A stretch of 64,000 nt of DNA from Neoroseomonas soli (lineage in GTDB: Bacteria; Pseudomonadota; Alphaproteobacteria; Acetobacterales; Acetobacteraceae): NCBI RefSeq assembly GCF_018129065.1, contig NZ_JAAEDM010000010.1:1-64000 (forward strand). The letters run 5' to 3'. Made by a program: the position numbers and the translations under genes. The stretch's first letter is position 1; every line of letters begins with the position of its first letter. Positions 1 to 8,817 of this stretch are shown piece after piece. The notes under the pieces were generated by a model, which saw only the letters and a program-made list of their open reading frames with translations, was not told the DNA's origin and searched no databases.

Positions 1-207
1 GGCGACGCGCTGGCGGGCCAGGCCGCGCTCGAGTTCGGCGGCTTCCTGGGCAAGGCGGGCGGCGTCGGCCGCGGCGGCCCGCTCGGCCTCGGCGGCGCGG
101 CGGGCGTCCTGGATGGCTTCGCGGGATGGCTGGGCGTGGGCAGGAGGGAGGGTCAGGGCGGCGAGGAGGAAGAACAGGAGGGCTCTGCCCCCCTGGCCCC
201 CCGCCAA
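1..207 (-). CDS. EnvC-like murein hydrolase activator, N-terminal part (runs off left edge)
   Basis: The reading frame encodes a signal peptide (hydrophobic run ALLFFLLAALTLPPAHA, cleavage after AHA near residue 25) followed by an Ala/Glu/Arg-rich helix that looks like the start of the EnvC coiled coil. EnvC proteins activate cell-wall amidases during division and end in a LytM domain, which is outside this window. The call rests on the coiled coil and on the position just after gpmI, the usual arrangement in this group. The only plausible start is a TTG at 207, inside the arm of a hairpin, so the start is uncertain. Confidence 0.5.
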   Translation of the reverse strand, partial: MAGGQGGRALLFFLLAALTLPPAHAQPSREAIQDARRAAEAERAAAADAARLAQEAAELERGLARQRVA

Positions 208-224
208 GGGCTTGAGGCCCTTGG
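204..224. repeat. Extragenic palindrome, 8-bp stem
   Basis: CCAAGGGC - TTGAG - GCCCTTGG is a perfect 8-bp inverted repeat. It is flanked by runs of G and C that look like the dispersed extragenic palindromes of GC-rich alphaproteobacteria. It lies at the proposed start of the EnvC-like gene. Confidence 0.5.
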
Positions 225-320
225 AACCCCCGAATCTGGGGGAGAAAAGTATGCGCGTGCCGTCCGCGGGCCTGCCCACGGCACGGGGGTCCGGGGGCCT
301 TTCGGCCTCCGGCGGGGGTC

Positions 321-341
321 CCAGGGGGCGGCGCCCCCTGG
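321..341 (-). terminator. Hairpin just after gpmI stop
   Basis: CCAGGGGGC - GGC - GCCCCCTGG is a perfect 9-bp stem with a 3-base loop, beginning 3 bases after the gpmI stop on the minus strand. There is no clear T-run, so it may be a transcript-stabilising palindrome rather than a true intrinsic terminator. Confidence 0.5.
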
Positions 342-343
342 TC

Positions 344-1903
344 CTACTCCGCGGCCACGGCCGCACGCGTCGTCCGCAGGAGCGACTTCCCCGTCATCGC
401 CCCCGGCTGCGCCACGCCGAGCAGCGCGAGCAGGGTCGGCGCGATGTCGGCGAGTCGTCCATCCGCCAGCCCGGCGCCCTCGGGCGCGCCGAGCAGCATG
501 GCCGGCACCGGGTTGGTGGTGTGCGCCGTGTGCGGCCCGCCCGTCGAGGGGTCGCGCATCATCTCCGCATTGCCGTGGTCGGCGGTGACGAAGAGCGCGC
601 CGCCGGCCGCGCGGATCGCCTCCGCGATACGGCCGAGGCCGGTGTCCACCGCCTCCACCGCCTTGGTGGCGGCGGCCAGGCTGCCCGTATGCCCGACCAT
701 GTCGACATTGGCGTAGTTCAGCACGATCAGGTCGTAGGTGCCCGAGGCGATCGCCTCGACCGCCTTGTCCGTCAGTTCCGGCGCCGACATTTCCGGCTGC
801 AGGTCATAGGTCGCGACCTTGGGCGAGGCGACCATGATTCGGTCCTCGCCAGGGTAAGGCGTCTCCTCGCCGCCGTTCAGGAAGTAGGTGACGTGCGGGT
901 ACTTCTCCGTCTCCGCCATGCGCAACTGCTTCAGCCCGGCCGCGGACACGACGGCGCCGAGGATGTCCGCCATGGACTGCGGCGCGAAGAGGGTGGCGAG
1001 GTGGGCGTTCAGCGCCTCGCTGTATTCCGTCATGCCAGCCGCGGTGGCGAAGCGGATGACGCGCTTGCGCGCAAAGCCGGCAAAGGCCGGGTCCAGGAAG
1101 GCGGTCAGGATCTGCCGCACCCGGTCGGCGCGGAAGTTGAAGCACAGCAGCCCATCGCCGTCCTTCATGCCGGCGTAGTCGCCGATGACGGTGGCGGGGA
1201 TGAACTCGTCCGTCTTGCCGGCGGCGTGGGCTGCGGCGATGGCCGCCTGCGCGGTCGCGGCGCGCGCGCCCTCGGCCGCGGCCATGGCGTCATGGGCCTG
1301 GCTCACGCGCTCCCAGCGGTTGTCGCGGTCCATCGCGAAATAGCGGCCGATGACGGTGGCGATGGAGACGCCGGGAAGGCCGGCGATGTCGGCCTCGAAC
1401 TTCGCGAGGAAATCCGGCGCCGCCTTGGGCGCGGTATCGCGCCCATCGGTCAGCGCATGGATCGCCACCGGAACGCCCGCCCCGGACAGGATACGCGCCA
1501 GCGCCACCGCATGGTCCTGGTGCGAATGCACCCCGCCCGGGGAGAGCAGCCCCACCAGGTGGCAGGTGCCACCCGAGGCCTTGAGCGCCGCGATCAGCCC
1601 GGTCAGCGCCGGCAACGCCGCGATCGATCCGTCGGCGATCGCATTGCCGATGCGCGGGAGGTCCTGCATCACCACGCGCCCGGCGCCGATGTTGAGATGC
1701 CCGACCTCCGAATTGCCCATCTGCCCGCCCGGCAGGCCGACATCGCCGCCCGAGGTGCGCAGGAAGGCATGCGGGCAGGAGGACCACAGCGCGTCGAAGG
1801 CCGGCGTGCGGGCCTGGCGCACGGCATTGTCGGCGCGGTCCTCGCGCCAGCCCCAGCCGTCCAGGATGACGAGCATGACAGGGCGGGGGCGGCTGGCGGA
1901 CAT
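344..1903 (-). CDS. gpmI: 2,3-bisphosphoglycerate-independent phosphoglycerate mutase
   Basis: This cytosolic enzyme interconverts 3- and 2-phosphoglycerate in glycolysis and gluconeogenesis through a phosphoserine intermediate and two Mn ions. The 519 residues match the family length (about 510). The first metal-site motif is LDGWG (residues 14-18). The catalytic serine lies in QMGNSEVGH (Ser65). TADHGNAEM and GPHTAHTTNPVP near the C-terminus carry further metal ligands. ATG 1903 was chosen because the protein then starts just before the conserved VMLVILDGWG strand. The EnvC-like gene follows downstream. Confidence 0.95.
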   Translation of the reverse strand: MSASRPRPVMLVILDGWGWREDRADNAVRQARTPAFDALWSSCPHAFLRTSGGDVGLPGGQMGNSEVGHLNIGAGRVVMQDLPRIGNAIADGSIAALPALTGLIAALKASGGTCHLVGLLSPGGVHSHQDHAVALARILSGAGVPVAIHALTDGRDTAPKAAPDFLAKFEADIAGLPGVSIATVIGRYFAMDRDNRWERVSQAHDAMAAAEGARAATAQAAIAAAHAAGKTDEFIPATVIGDYAGMKDGDGLLCFNFRADRVRQILTAFLDPAFAGFARKRVIRFATAAGMTEYSEALNAHLATLFAPQSMADILGAVVSAAGLKQLRMAETEKYPHVTYFLNGGEETPYPGEDRIMVASPKVATYDLQPEMSAPELTDKAVEAIASGTYDLIVLNYANVDMVGHTGSLAAATKAVEAVDTGLGRIAEAIRAAGGALFVTADHGNAEMMRDPSTGGPHTAHTTNPVPAMLLGAPEGAGLADGRLADIAPTLLALLGVAQPGAMTGKSLLRTTRAAVAAE

Positions 1904-2039
1904 GGCGGGTTCCTCGGTTCCGGGGCGGGATTTGCCCTCCCCGGGCTCCGCCCGCAAGGCCGCGGCGCGGTCACGGAGCGTACGGATTGCGCGGGACAGT
2001 GTCACCGCGCGGGCATGGGGGCGGCCTCGGCGGGAAGGG

Positions 2040-2717
2040 TCACCCCGCGACCAGGACCGGCACACCCATCAGCGCGCGGTGCCCATGCAGCAACGCGGCC
2101 CAGAGGATCAGCCCCGCGAGCGGCGCGATCCAGCCGATCTCCCGCGCCGCGAAGCCCGTGCGGCCGGCCAGGATCGCCCCGAAGGGCAGGATGGAGGTCG
2201 CTGCGGCGAAGCCGGGCCAGGCGTCGGGGTGGCGCGCCGCCATCTTGGCGTCGATCGAGGGCATGCCCGCGAGCGCCGTCACCAGGAAGGCGCCGAAGAA
2301 GATGACCGCCGCCGTGTCACCGTTGCCGATGACGTGAACCGCGGACCAGATGGCGAAGGACCACAGCATCGGGTGGCGGGTGACGCGCTGGATGCCTCTC
2401 GGCCCGCGCGCCAGCAGCGAGGCGCCGCCGACCGCCGTCGGGTTGCCGAGCAGCGAGCAGGCGAAAAGCAAGAAGGCCGGCAGCATCGCCAAGGCCAGGA
2501 TCCAGCGCAGCCAGCCGGGGGCGAACCAGAGCGGTACCGTCTCCGCCCCCTGCCAGGCGCGCACCAGCAGCGCGATGGCGACGACGGAGGCGAGCGAGAA
2601 GGCCGCGCGGAACCCGCCTTCCCCGAGCCTCGCCACAAGCCTGCCGCGCAACGGGGTGCCGGCGATGCCGACATGCACACCGATCCAGACCAGCGCGGCG
2701 AGGATGAGCAGGGCCAT
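2040..2717 (-). CDS. NnrU family integral membrane protein
   Basis: This 225-residue inner-membrane protein has about six hydrophobic segments, the first at residues 2-19. RHPMLWSFAIWS and VHVIGNGD in the middle are typical of the NnrU/NADH-ubiquinone-like family, which is linked in some bacteria to nitric-oxide and denitrification genes; mechanism unknown. No denitrification genes are present here, so its role in this strain is open. It lies between rlmH and gpmI on the same strand with short gaps and is probably co-transcribed with them. Confidence 0.8.
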   Translation of the reverse strand: MALLILAALVWIGVHVGIAGTPLRGRLVARLGEGGFRAAFSLASVVAIALLVRAWQGAETVPLWFAPGWLRWILALAMLPAFLLFACSLLGNPTAVGGASLLARGPRGIQRVTRHPMLWSFAIWSAVHVIGNGDTAAVIFFGAFLVTALAGMPSIDAKMAARHPDAWPGFAAATSILPFGAILAGRTGFAAREIGWIAPLAGLILWAALLHGHRALMGVPVLVAG

Positions 2718-2756
2718 GCCGGCAGTCTCGGCGCGGCTGGGCCCCGCCGTCCAGCG

Positions 2757-3293
2757 TCACGGCCGCCAGGCACGGTGATAGGGGTGGTTCTGGCGGATCG
2801 CCTGCGCGCGATACAGTTGCTCCGCCAGCATCCCCCGCACCAGGAAATGCGGCCAGGTCATCGGGCCGAGGGCGATGCGGCGATCCGCCCGCGCCAGCAC
2901 GGAGGGGTCGAGACCCTCCGCGCCGCCGATGAGGAAGCAGGGCGTGCGGCCCGCCTCCTCCCATCGCGTGAGCATGGCCGCGAAGGCCTCGCTGTCCGGT
3001 GCCTCCCCGCCCAGGTCGAGCGCCACCGCCACCCCGTCCGCCGGCAGGGCGGCGAGCAGCGCGGTGCCTTCGCGGCGACGCACCTCCGCCGCGCTGCCGC
3101 GAGCCTCGGGGATCTCCGTGACCTCGGGCGGCGGGCGCAGCCGGGCGGCGTAGTGCGCGTAGAGCGCCGCCTCCGGCCCCGCCTTCAGGCGCCCGACCGC
3201 GATGATCCTAGTCGCGCGGGGCGTCGGTCGGGTTCCCGGCCGGCGGGCTCTCCGGTCCCCACATGCGTTCGAGCCGGTAGAGCTCGCGTGCAT
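2757..3293 (-). CDS. rlmH: 23S rRNA (pseudouridine1915-N3)-methyltransferase
   Basis: RlmH is a SPOUT-class methyltransferase that methylates pseudouridine 1915 in helix 69 of 23S rRNA using S-adenosylmethionine. [12 protein letters not shown] marks the N-terminal strand; [11 protein letters not shown] and the end [15 protein letters not shown] are the trefoil-knot cofactor and RNA-binding signatures. The core is about 150 residues, matching the family. The only ATG in frame (3293) adds about 30 unrelated residues and overlaps rsfS by 86 bases. At the expected start the codons read ACT AGG ATC ATC, with no ATG, GTG or TTG, so the true start is unresolved. Confidence 0.9.
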   Translation of the reverse strand: MHASSTGSNACGDRRARRPGTRPTPRATRIIAVGRLKAGPEAALYAHYAARLRPPPEVTEIPEARGSAAEVRRREGTALLAALPADGVAVALDLGGEAPDSEAFAAMLTRWEEAGRTPCFLIGGAEGLDPSVLARADRRIALGPMTWPHFLVRGMLAEQLYRAQAIRQNHPYHRAWRP

Positions 3294-4620
3294 CGGGGCG
3301 GAAAAGGTGGATCACCAGGTCGCCGGCATCGATCAGCACCCAGTCCGGCGAGGCCTGGATCGAATCCCGCCGCAGATGCAGCCCGGCTTCGCCAAGCGCC
3401 TCGTCCAGATGCGTCGCCATCGCCTGGAGCTGCCGCTCGACCATGCCGGTGGCGATGATCAGGCGGTCGGCGTAGTCGGCGCGGCCGGTGACGTCGAGCA
3501 CGACGATGTTCTCGGCCTTGTCGTCCTCGAGGCTCTTCACCGCCGCCTCGCACAGCAGGGCGAGGCGGTCGGGTGCGAGCTTCTCCCGCGTCCCGGAGCG
3601 CGCCGGGCGTGGGGCGGCAGACACGGCACCGGCACCCGCCGCGGCGGCGGCCAAGGGCGTCGCCGCGGGCTCGGCCTTGGCGGCGGTCGCAGTCCTGGCT
3701 TTCGTCGCGGTGGCGGCCCTGGGCTTCGCAGCTGGCTCGGCCTTGGCGGCGGTCGCAGTCCTGGCTTTCGTCGCGGTGGCGGCCCTGGGCTTCGCAGCTG
3801 GCTTGGCCTTGGCGGCGGTCGCAGTCCTGGCTTTCGTCGCGCTGGCGGCCCTGGGCTTCGCAGCGGGCTTGGCCTTGGCGGCGGTCGCGGTCCTGGCTTT
3901 CGTCGCGGTGGCGGCCCTGGGCTTCGCGGCGGGCTTGGCCTTGGCGGCGGTCGTCGTCCGGGCCTTCGTCGCGGCGGCGGCCCTGGGCTTGGCGGCGGGC
4001 TTGGCCTTGGCGGCGGTCGTCGTCCGGGCCTTCGTCGCGGCGGTAGTCCTGGGCTTCGCGGCGGGCTTGGCCTTGGCGGCGGTCGTCGTCCGGGCCTTCG
4101 TCGCGGCGGTAGTCCTGGGCCTCGCGGCGGGCTTGGCCTTGGCGGCGGTCGCGGTCCGGGCCTTCGTCGCGGTGGCAGCCCTGGCTTTCGCGGCGGGCTT
4201 GGCCTTGGCGGCGGTCGCGGTCCGGGCCTTCGTCGCGGCGGTAGCTCTGGGCTTCGCGGCGGGCTTGGCCTTGGCGGCAGCCGTCGTCCGGGCCTTCGTC
4301 GCGGCGGTAGCCCTGGGCTTCGCGGCGGGCTTGGCCTTGGCGGCGGACGCGGTCCGGGCCTTCGTCGCGGTGGCGGCCTTCGGCTTCGTCGCCTTGGCCG
4401 CCGGCTTCGCAGCCTTTGCGGCCGGCGTCGCCTTCCGTGCGGATGCCTTCGGCGCCGCGGCTTTCGCCTTCTTCGGTGCCGTCGTGGTCTCTTCGGTCTT
4501 CGGCGTGCGGGCTATGGCCCCCTCCTCTCGCCCGTGTGGTCCGCTGCCTTCGCCGCGCGGATCGCGGTGGCGGAGGCAGCGTGCTCCCGGGCCGGAACCA
4601 AGCACCAAGCGGCGTGACAA
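3208..4620 (-). CDS. rsfS: Ribosome silencing factor RsfS with long Ala/Lys/Pro-rich repeat extension
   Basis: The last 130 or so residues are a normal RsfS/Iojap domain ([20 protein letters not shown], then [17 protein letters not shown]). It binds ribosomal protein L14 and blocks subunit joining during starvation. In front lies a basic low-complexity region with eleven 22-residue repeats (consensus [20 protein letters not shown] plus two residues), like histone-H1 or AlgP tails. Usual family length is 110-150; this is 470. The ATG at 4620 lies inside nadD. An ATA at 4515, preceded by AGGAGG at 5-base spacing and overlapping the nadD TAG, is a plausible true start giving 435 residues. Confidence 0.85.
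   Translation of the reverse strand: MSRRLVLGSGPGARCLRHRDPRGEGSGPHGREEGAIARTPKTEETTTAPKKAKAAAPKASARKATPAAKAAKPAAKATKPKAATATKARTASAAKAKPAAKPRATAATKARTTAAAKAKPAAKPRATAATKARTATAAKAKPAAKARAATATKARTATAAKAKPAARPRTTAATKARTTTAAKAKPAAKPRTTAATKARTTTAAKAKPAAKPRAAAATKARTTTAAKAKPAAKPRAATATKARTATAAKAKPAAKPRAASATKARTATAAKAKPAAKPRAATATKARTATAAKAEPAAKPRAATATKARTATAAKAEPAATPLAAAAAGAGAVSAAPRPARSGTREKLAPDRLALLCEAAVKSLEDDKAENIVVLDVTGRADYADRLIIATGMVERQLQAMATHLDEALGEAGLHLRRDSIQASPDWVLIDAGDLVIHLFRPDARELYRLERMWGPESPPAGNPTDAPRD
3638..4363 (-). repeat. Eleven tandem 66-bp repeats within rsfS
   Basis: About 726 bp of in-frame 66-bp units, each coding for 22 residues that begin KART. Units differ by scattered substitutions, mostly Ala/Thr swaps. 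The GC-rich repeat also keeps antisense frames open, which produces false overlapping reading frames. Copy number is probably variable between strains (inference). Confidence 0.9.
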
Positions 4621-5138
4621 GCAAAGGATTCTGTCAGCACCGCTCCCGGTGACCGCCGGTGATGCCGCAGCACCTGCGCCGCCCGGCCCGCGAAAGCGTG
4701 CCGCGTCCAGCCCGGACGCGGCAGCACCGCGAGTGCCGTGTTGCGCGCAATGTTCCGCCAGCCCTTCCAGAGTGGCAGCTGCACCAGATTGTCCGCGCCG
4801 ATGACAAAGACGAAGCGCGCGCGCGGGAAGCGGCGGCGCAGTTCACGCAGCGTCTCCACCGTGTAGCGCGTGCCGAGCGCGCGCTCGATGTCGGTCGCGA
4901 TGACCCGCCGCCCGTCCGCGATGCGCCGCGCGGAAGCGAGCCGTTCCGCCAGCGGCGCCATGCCCTTCACCGGTTTCAGCGGATTGCCCGGTGAGACCAG
5001 CAGCCAGACCTCGTCCAGCCGCAGGGCGCGAAGCGCCATCCGCGCCACGTGCAGGTGGCCCTCATGCGCCGGATTGAAGGAGCCGCCGAGCAGCCCGATG
5101 CGGACCGCACGGGAATCGCCGAAGCGCGCCGGCGTCAC
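4512..5138 (-). CDS. nadD: Nicotinate-nucleotide adenylyltransferase
   Basis: NadD transfers AMP from ATP to nicotinate mononucleotide to form deamido-NAD. The nucleotidyltransferase signature LLGGSFNPAHEGHLHVA contains the HxGH motif (residues about 17-33). VIGADNL and the late SATAIR correspond to the usual GADN and ISSTxIR motifs. At 208 residues it is of normal length. It starts at GTG 5138, overlapping the preceding hydratase stop by 4 bases, and its TAG overlaps the possible ATA start of rsfS, so translation along nadD-rsfS-rlmH is probably coupled. Confidence 0.93.
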   Translation of the reverse strand: MTPARFGDSRAVRIGLLGGSFNPAHEGHLHVARMALRALRLDEVWLLVSPGNPLKPVKGMAPLAERLASARRIADGRRVIATDIERALGTRYTVETLRELRRRFPRARFVFVIGADNLVQLPLWKGWRNIARNTALAVLPRPGWTRHAFAGRAAQVLRHHRRSPGAVLTESFACHAAWCLVPAREHAASATAIRAAKAADHTGERRGP

Positions 5139-5986
5139 CGCGTGCGGACGCTCACGCCGACCGGCTGCGCGGCGAGACCTTCGTAACGCACCGTGTAGGT
5201 GCGGCCGGGCTCCAGTGGCAGGGTCGGCGAATAGCCGGCGACGGACAGCACCTGCCCGGCCTCCAGCCGCCGCCCGGCGCGGGCAAGGTCCTCGATCAGG
5301 AAGGCGACCACGTTGAGCGGATGCCCGAGCGCGGCCGTGCCGGGCGCGCGCGCGCGTTCCTGCCCGCGATCGTCGACCATCGTCACCGTCATGCCGGCCA
5401 GGCGGTCCGCGAAGGCCTGCGTCGCCTCCACCGGGATCGGCGTGCCCATCACGCCGAGTCGCGCCCCGACATTGATGGCGAGCAGCTGCGGCCCGTCGAA
5501 GCCGCCGCTCAGCACCAGGTCGGGCAGTTCGATGTACGGGATCACGGCATCGAGGTGACGCAGGATCGCGAGGTGGTCCCGCCCTGCCTGATTGATGCCG
5601 TCGTCGCGCACGCGCACCAGCAAGTCGCTCTCGATGACCGGCACCGCGCCGAAGCGCGCCGGGATCTCCGCGCCGTCACGCAGGCTGATGGAACTTTCCA
5701 GCAGCACGCCCCGCACCGGGTGATTCACGCCGAAGCGCTGCTGCACCGGCGCACTGGTGAGACCCGCCTTGTAGCCGACCGGGCGGCCCCAATGCGCGCT
5801 CAGCATCTCGACCAGTTGCTCCTGGGCGCAGAACCCGTCCTCGAGCGACGTCATCCCGGCCAGGGGCGGGCTCGGCGTATTGGCGATCAGTGCTTCGGCG
5901 AGGCGCTCGATCGCCGCCGTCTCGGGGCAGGCCGCCTGCACCGCCATCGGCAAGGCGAGCAGGGCAGCGAGCAGGGGTGCGCGCAT
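5135..5986 (-). CDS. Exported 2-keto-4-pentenoate hydratase-like protein
   Basis: Fold of the MhpD/fumarylacetoacetate-hydrolase superfamily, which act on short 2-oxo acids with a divalent metal. Family-like blocks visible are GYKAGLTS (near residue 72), VIESDLLVRV and PYIELPDLVL, the last two carrying the acidic residues expected at the metal site. The surprise is a clean signal peptide (MRAPLLAALLALPMAVQA), because most relatives are cytosolic; this one is probably periplasmic. A second, degenerate copy lies immediately upstream at 6049-6843. Both interrupt the usual proA-nadD neighbourhood. Substrate unknown. Confidence 0.7.
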   Translation of the reverse strand: MRAPLLAALLALPMAVQAACPETAAIERLAEALIANTPSPPLAGMTSLEDGFCAQEQLVEMLSAHWGRPVGYKAGLTSAPVQQRFGVNHPVRGVLLESSISLRDGAEIPARFGAVPVIESDLLVRVRDDGINQAGRDHLAILRHLDAVIPYIELPDLVLSGGFDGPQLLAINVGARLGVMGTPIPVEATQAFADRLAGMTVTMVDDRGQERARAPGTAALGHPLNVVAFLIEDLARAGRRLEAGQVLSVAGYSPTLPLEPGRTYTVRYEGLAAQPVGVSVRTR

Positions 5987-6048
5987 CGGTCGTTCCTCCG
6001 TCCTGTCGCGGATGCTACCGGCGCCGCGGGCGGCGCGGGAAGGGTGGT

Positions 6049-6843
6049 TCAGCGGAACGCCACGCTCACCGCGCCGAGGCCCGAGACGGAGAGCCGCCAG
6101 GTCTCGCCCGCGCGCGGCGCGAAGGGGGCGGGCGCGGCGAGCAGCGCGACGTATTCCCCCGCCCGCAACGGCCGGCCTTCCGCCGCAAGCTCACCCGCGA
6201 GCCGCGCGAGCAGGTCGAGCGCCGGCGTGGCGAGCCCGAGGGCGGGCAGGCTCGCCACCACGCTGCCATCGGACTGCAGCGTCGCATCGGCCGTGAGCGC
6301 CGCGGCATCGGCCACGGGCGCGGCGGGGCCGACGATGCCGAGCCGCAGCCCGAGATTCCCGGCAATCCGTTCCATCGCGCCCGTACCCCGCGGCATCGCC
6401 GCCAGGTCGAGCAATGCGAGGTAGGGGCTGGCTGCCTCGATATGCGCGACCAGCGCCGCGGGCGCGGTGGCCTCGGTGACGTCCCGGCCGATGAGCAGCA
6501 GCAGCCCCGGGGCGACCGCGGGGCGTGCGCCGAAGCGGGCTTCCATGGTCGCGCCGGAGCGCTCGCGCAGTGCCGCGTGGAACAGCGCGCCGCGCAGCGG
6601 CGGGACGGCGTCGCCGGCGATGGCGGCACCTTCGACATCGCCCCAGGGCTGGGCGAGCATCGCGATCAGCCGGTCCCGTGCGCAGAGCGCCTCTGCTTCC
6701 GTCGTCACGTCGAAGGGGGCAGGGACGCGGCGTTCGAGCAGTTCCAGGGCGAAGCGCGCGACGGTCGCCATGTCCGGGCATGCGGCCCTCGTCGGCGTGA
6801 CGCCGGCGAGCAGCGCAGCCAGGACGAGGGCCCCCGTCTTCAT
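6049..6843 (-). CDS. Exported hydratase-fold paralogue lacking the acidic site
   Basis: This 264-residue protein aligns by eye with its downstream neighbour along most of its length and has its own signal peptide (ending TPTRA). The blocks that hold acidic residues in the neighbour are altered: VIESDLL becomes VAPGLLL, PYIELPDL becomes PYLALLDL, and GYKAGLTS is gone. It is therefore probably a non-enzymatic paralogue (inference), perhaps a binding protein or a partner subunit. ATG 6843 overlaps the proA stop by 4 bases (ATGA), so it is translationally coupled to proA. Confidence 0.65.
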   Translation of the reverse strand: MKTGALVLAALLAGVTPTRAACPDMATVARFALELLERRVPAPFDVTTEAEALCARDRLIAMLAQPWGDVEGAAIAGDAVPPLRGALFHAALRERSGATMEARFGARPAVAPGLLLLIGRDVTEATAPAALVAHIEAASPYLALLDLAAMPRGTGAMERIAGNLGLRLGIVGPAAPVADAAALTADATLQSDGSVVASLPALGLATPALDLLARLAGELAAEGRPLRAGEYVALLAAPAPFAPRAGETWRLSVSGLGAVSVAFR

Positions 6844-8105
6844 GGCCGTGTCTGGCCGGTCCCGATGACGTGGTAGCGGTAGGTGCAGAGCTGCTCGACG
6901 CCGACCGGCCCACGCGCATGCAGGCGTCCCGTGGCGATGCCGATTTCCGCGCCGAAGCCGAACTCGCCGCCGTCGCAGAACTGGGTCGAGGCGTTCCACA
7001 GCCCGACGGCGGAATCGATGCCGTCGAGGAAGGTGCGCGCAGCAGACTCGTCCCGGGTGACGATCGCCTCGGTGTGCTCGGACCCGTAGCGGCGGATATG
7101 CGCGAGCGCATCGTCAATGCCGTCCACCACCTTCACCGAGAGGACGGCGTCGAGCCATTCGGTGGCGAAGTCCTGCTCCGTGGCCGCGGGCAGATCGGCG
7201 ACGATGGCGCGCGCACGTTCCTCGGCGCGGAAGTCGCAGCCAAGGGAGCGCAGGTCCGCGACCAGGAGCGGCAGCAGCGAGGGCGCGATGGCGGCGTCGA
7301 TCAGCAGCGTCTCGGTGGCACCGCAGACGCCGGTGCGGCGCATCTTGGCATTCGCCAGGATGCTGCGCGCCATGTCGTGATCGGCCGCCGCGTGGATGTA
7401 GGTGTGGCAGAGGCCCTCGGCATGGGCGAGGACCGGCACGCGCGCCTCCTCCAGCACGCGCGTCACCAGCCCCTTGCCGCCGCGAGGCACGATCAGGTCG
7501 ATCAGCCCCGAGGCGCGGAGCATGGCCCCGACGAAGGCGCGGTCGGCGGTTTGCGCGACCTGCACCGCTTCCTCCGGCAGCCCGGCGGCACGCAGGCCTT
7601 CGACCAGGCAGGCATGGATCGCGGCGGCGGAGCGCGTGCTCTCGGACCCCCCGCGCAGGATCACCGCATTGCCCGATTTCAGGCAGAGCGCCGCGGCATC
7701 GGCCGTCACGTTCGGGCGGCTTTCGAAGATCATGCCGATGACGCCGAGCGGCTGTGCGATGCGGCGGATGACGAGGCCGTTGGGCCGTGCCCATTCCGCC
7801 AGCACCCGGCCGACCGGATCGGGCAGGGCGGCGACTTCCTCGAGGCCCTTGGCCATCGCCTCGATGCGCGCGGGCGTCAGGGTGAGACGGTCGCGGAAGG
7901 CGGCGGTGAGGCCGGGCGCGGCCTCGATGTCCGCGGCATTGGCGGCGAGCAGCGCGTCGGTCCGCGCGCGCAGCGCGGTGGCGGCGGCATGGAGCGCGGC
8001 GTCCTTCACCGGGGACGGCGCGCGCGCGATCGTGCCCGCGGCGGCGCGGGCGGCGCGGGCGGCGGTCTCGAGCTGGCGGGCGGCGTCCTGGGCGATGGCG
8101 TTCAC
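6840..8105 (-). CDS. proA: Glutamate-5-semialdehyde dehydrogenase (gamma-glutamyl phosphate reductase)
   Basis: ProA reduces gamma-glutamyl phosphate to glutamate-5-semialdehyde with NADPH, the second step of proline synthesis. An aldehyde-dehydrogenase fold is visible: [30 protein letters not shown], the catalytic cysteine in [13 protein letters not shown], and the end motif [19 protein letters not shown]. The GTG at 8105 gives 421 residues, against about 417 for the family; no ATG fits. The usual partner proB lies about 2 kb upstream, separated from it by a solute-binding protein gene and a divergent exported protein gene. Confidence 0.95.
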   Translation of the reverse strand: MNAIAQDAARQLETAARAARAAAGTIARAPSPVKDAALHAAATALRARTDALLAANAADIEAAPGLTAAFRDRLTLTPARIEAMAKGLEEVAALPDPVGRVLAEWARPNGLVIRRIAQPLGVIGMIFESRPNVTADAAALCLKSGNAVILRGGSESTRSAAAIHACLVEGLRAAGLPEEAVQVAQTADRAFVGAMLRASGLIDLIVPRGGKGLVTRVLEEARVPVLAHAEGLCHTYIHAAADHDMARSILANAKMRRTGVCGATETLLIDAAIAPSLLPLLVADLRSLGCDFRAEERARAIVADLPAATEQDFATEWLDAVLSVKVVDGIDDALAHIRRYGSEHTEAIVTRDESAARTFLDGIDSAVGLWNASTQFCDGGEFGFGAEIGIATGRLHARGPVGVEQLCTYRYHVIGTGQTRP

Positions 8106-8321
8106 GGCGGTTCCACTCCTGCCCGCCGGGACGGACGGGCGGCATTGCACGCGGTGGTCATAAGGCAAGCGCGCCCCGGAACATAGGGTGGCGCTTCGCG
8201 GGCGGCATGGGGTGCGGCCGGCAATATGGGCAAGCGTAACAACCTGGGCTGTGGCGCCGAATAGATCCTCGGCACGCAAACAGTGCCGTCGAAGCCCCCC
8301 CCGACCAAGGAGTCCAGGATC

Positions 8322-8765
8322 ATGTCCACCCGCACCCTGCGCCTCGCCGCCATCTTGCTCGGCGGTCTCGCGGCGACGCCAGTGCTGGCCCAGACCGCCA
8401 CCACGCCCACCCCGGCCTCCCCTGCGGCCACGGCCACGGCCCAGCCCCGGCGCTTCGCCATCTTCGTCGGCGGGGGCGAGAGCCAGCAGGTCATCTACGT
8501 CGATGCCAACATGGCGCCGCGCACGGCGGTCGCGGGTGCGCCCGCGCCATTGCCGATGGGGCCGCTGGAGGCGGTGACCATCGGCTACGGCGAGAGCGCC
8601 ATGACCGTCTATGTCGACAACATGGGCCGCATGGCCATGCAGCAGTCGGCCCTCCGGAGCGCACCCGCCGCAATCGGGCAGCGGCAGGCGGTCTATCTCG
8701 GCGGCGGCGAGAGCGCGATGGTCGTCTATGTCCAGGAAGTCGAAATGACGCCGGCGCGCCGCTGA
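8322..8765 (+). CDS. Small exported protein with three GGGES-type repeats, function unknown
   Basis: 147 residues, beginning with a typical signal peptide ([19 protein letters not shown], cleavage after LAQ or AQT). The mature part contains three related segments: [29 protein letters not shown] and [15 protein letters not shown], separated by Ala/Pro-rich linkers. I do not recognise the family. It is transcribed away from proA, on the opposite strand to the core genes around it. ATG 8322 was chosen because it places the signal peptide at the N-terminus; a weak purine-rich stretch precedes it. Confidence 0.65.
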   Translation: MSTRTLRLAAILLGGLAATPVLAQTATTPTPASPAATATAQPRRFAIFVGGGESQQVIYVDANMAPRTAVAGAPAPLPMGPLEAVTIGYGESAMTVYVDNMGRMAMQQSALRSAPAAIGQRQAVYLGGGESAMVVYVQEVEMTPARR

Positions 8766-8817
8766 ACGCCGCGTCGTGCCGGGCAGGCGGCGGGGCCCTG
8801 GCCTCGCCGCCGCGCCT

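Noticed and set aside
113-2305. 730-codon plus-strand frame covering gpmI
   Set aside because: Arg/Gly/His-rich composition with no domain; it is the antisense shadow of gpmI in GC-rich DNA.
3638-4363. Possible CRISPR array
   Set aside because: Units of 66 bp are contiguous, in frame and without unique spacers; no cas genes are present. The Cas4-like protein at 37204 belongs to the phage recombination module.
3202-4804. Long plus-strand frames rich in Gly/Leu/Ala over the rsfS repeats
   Set aside because: The 66-bp repeat keeps all frames open; the RsfS domain on the minus strand shows which is real.
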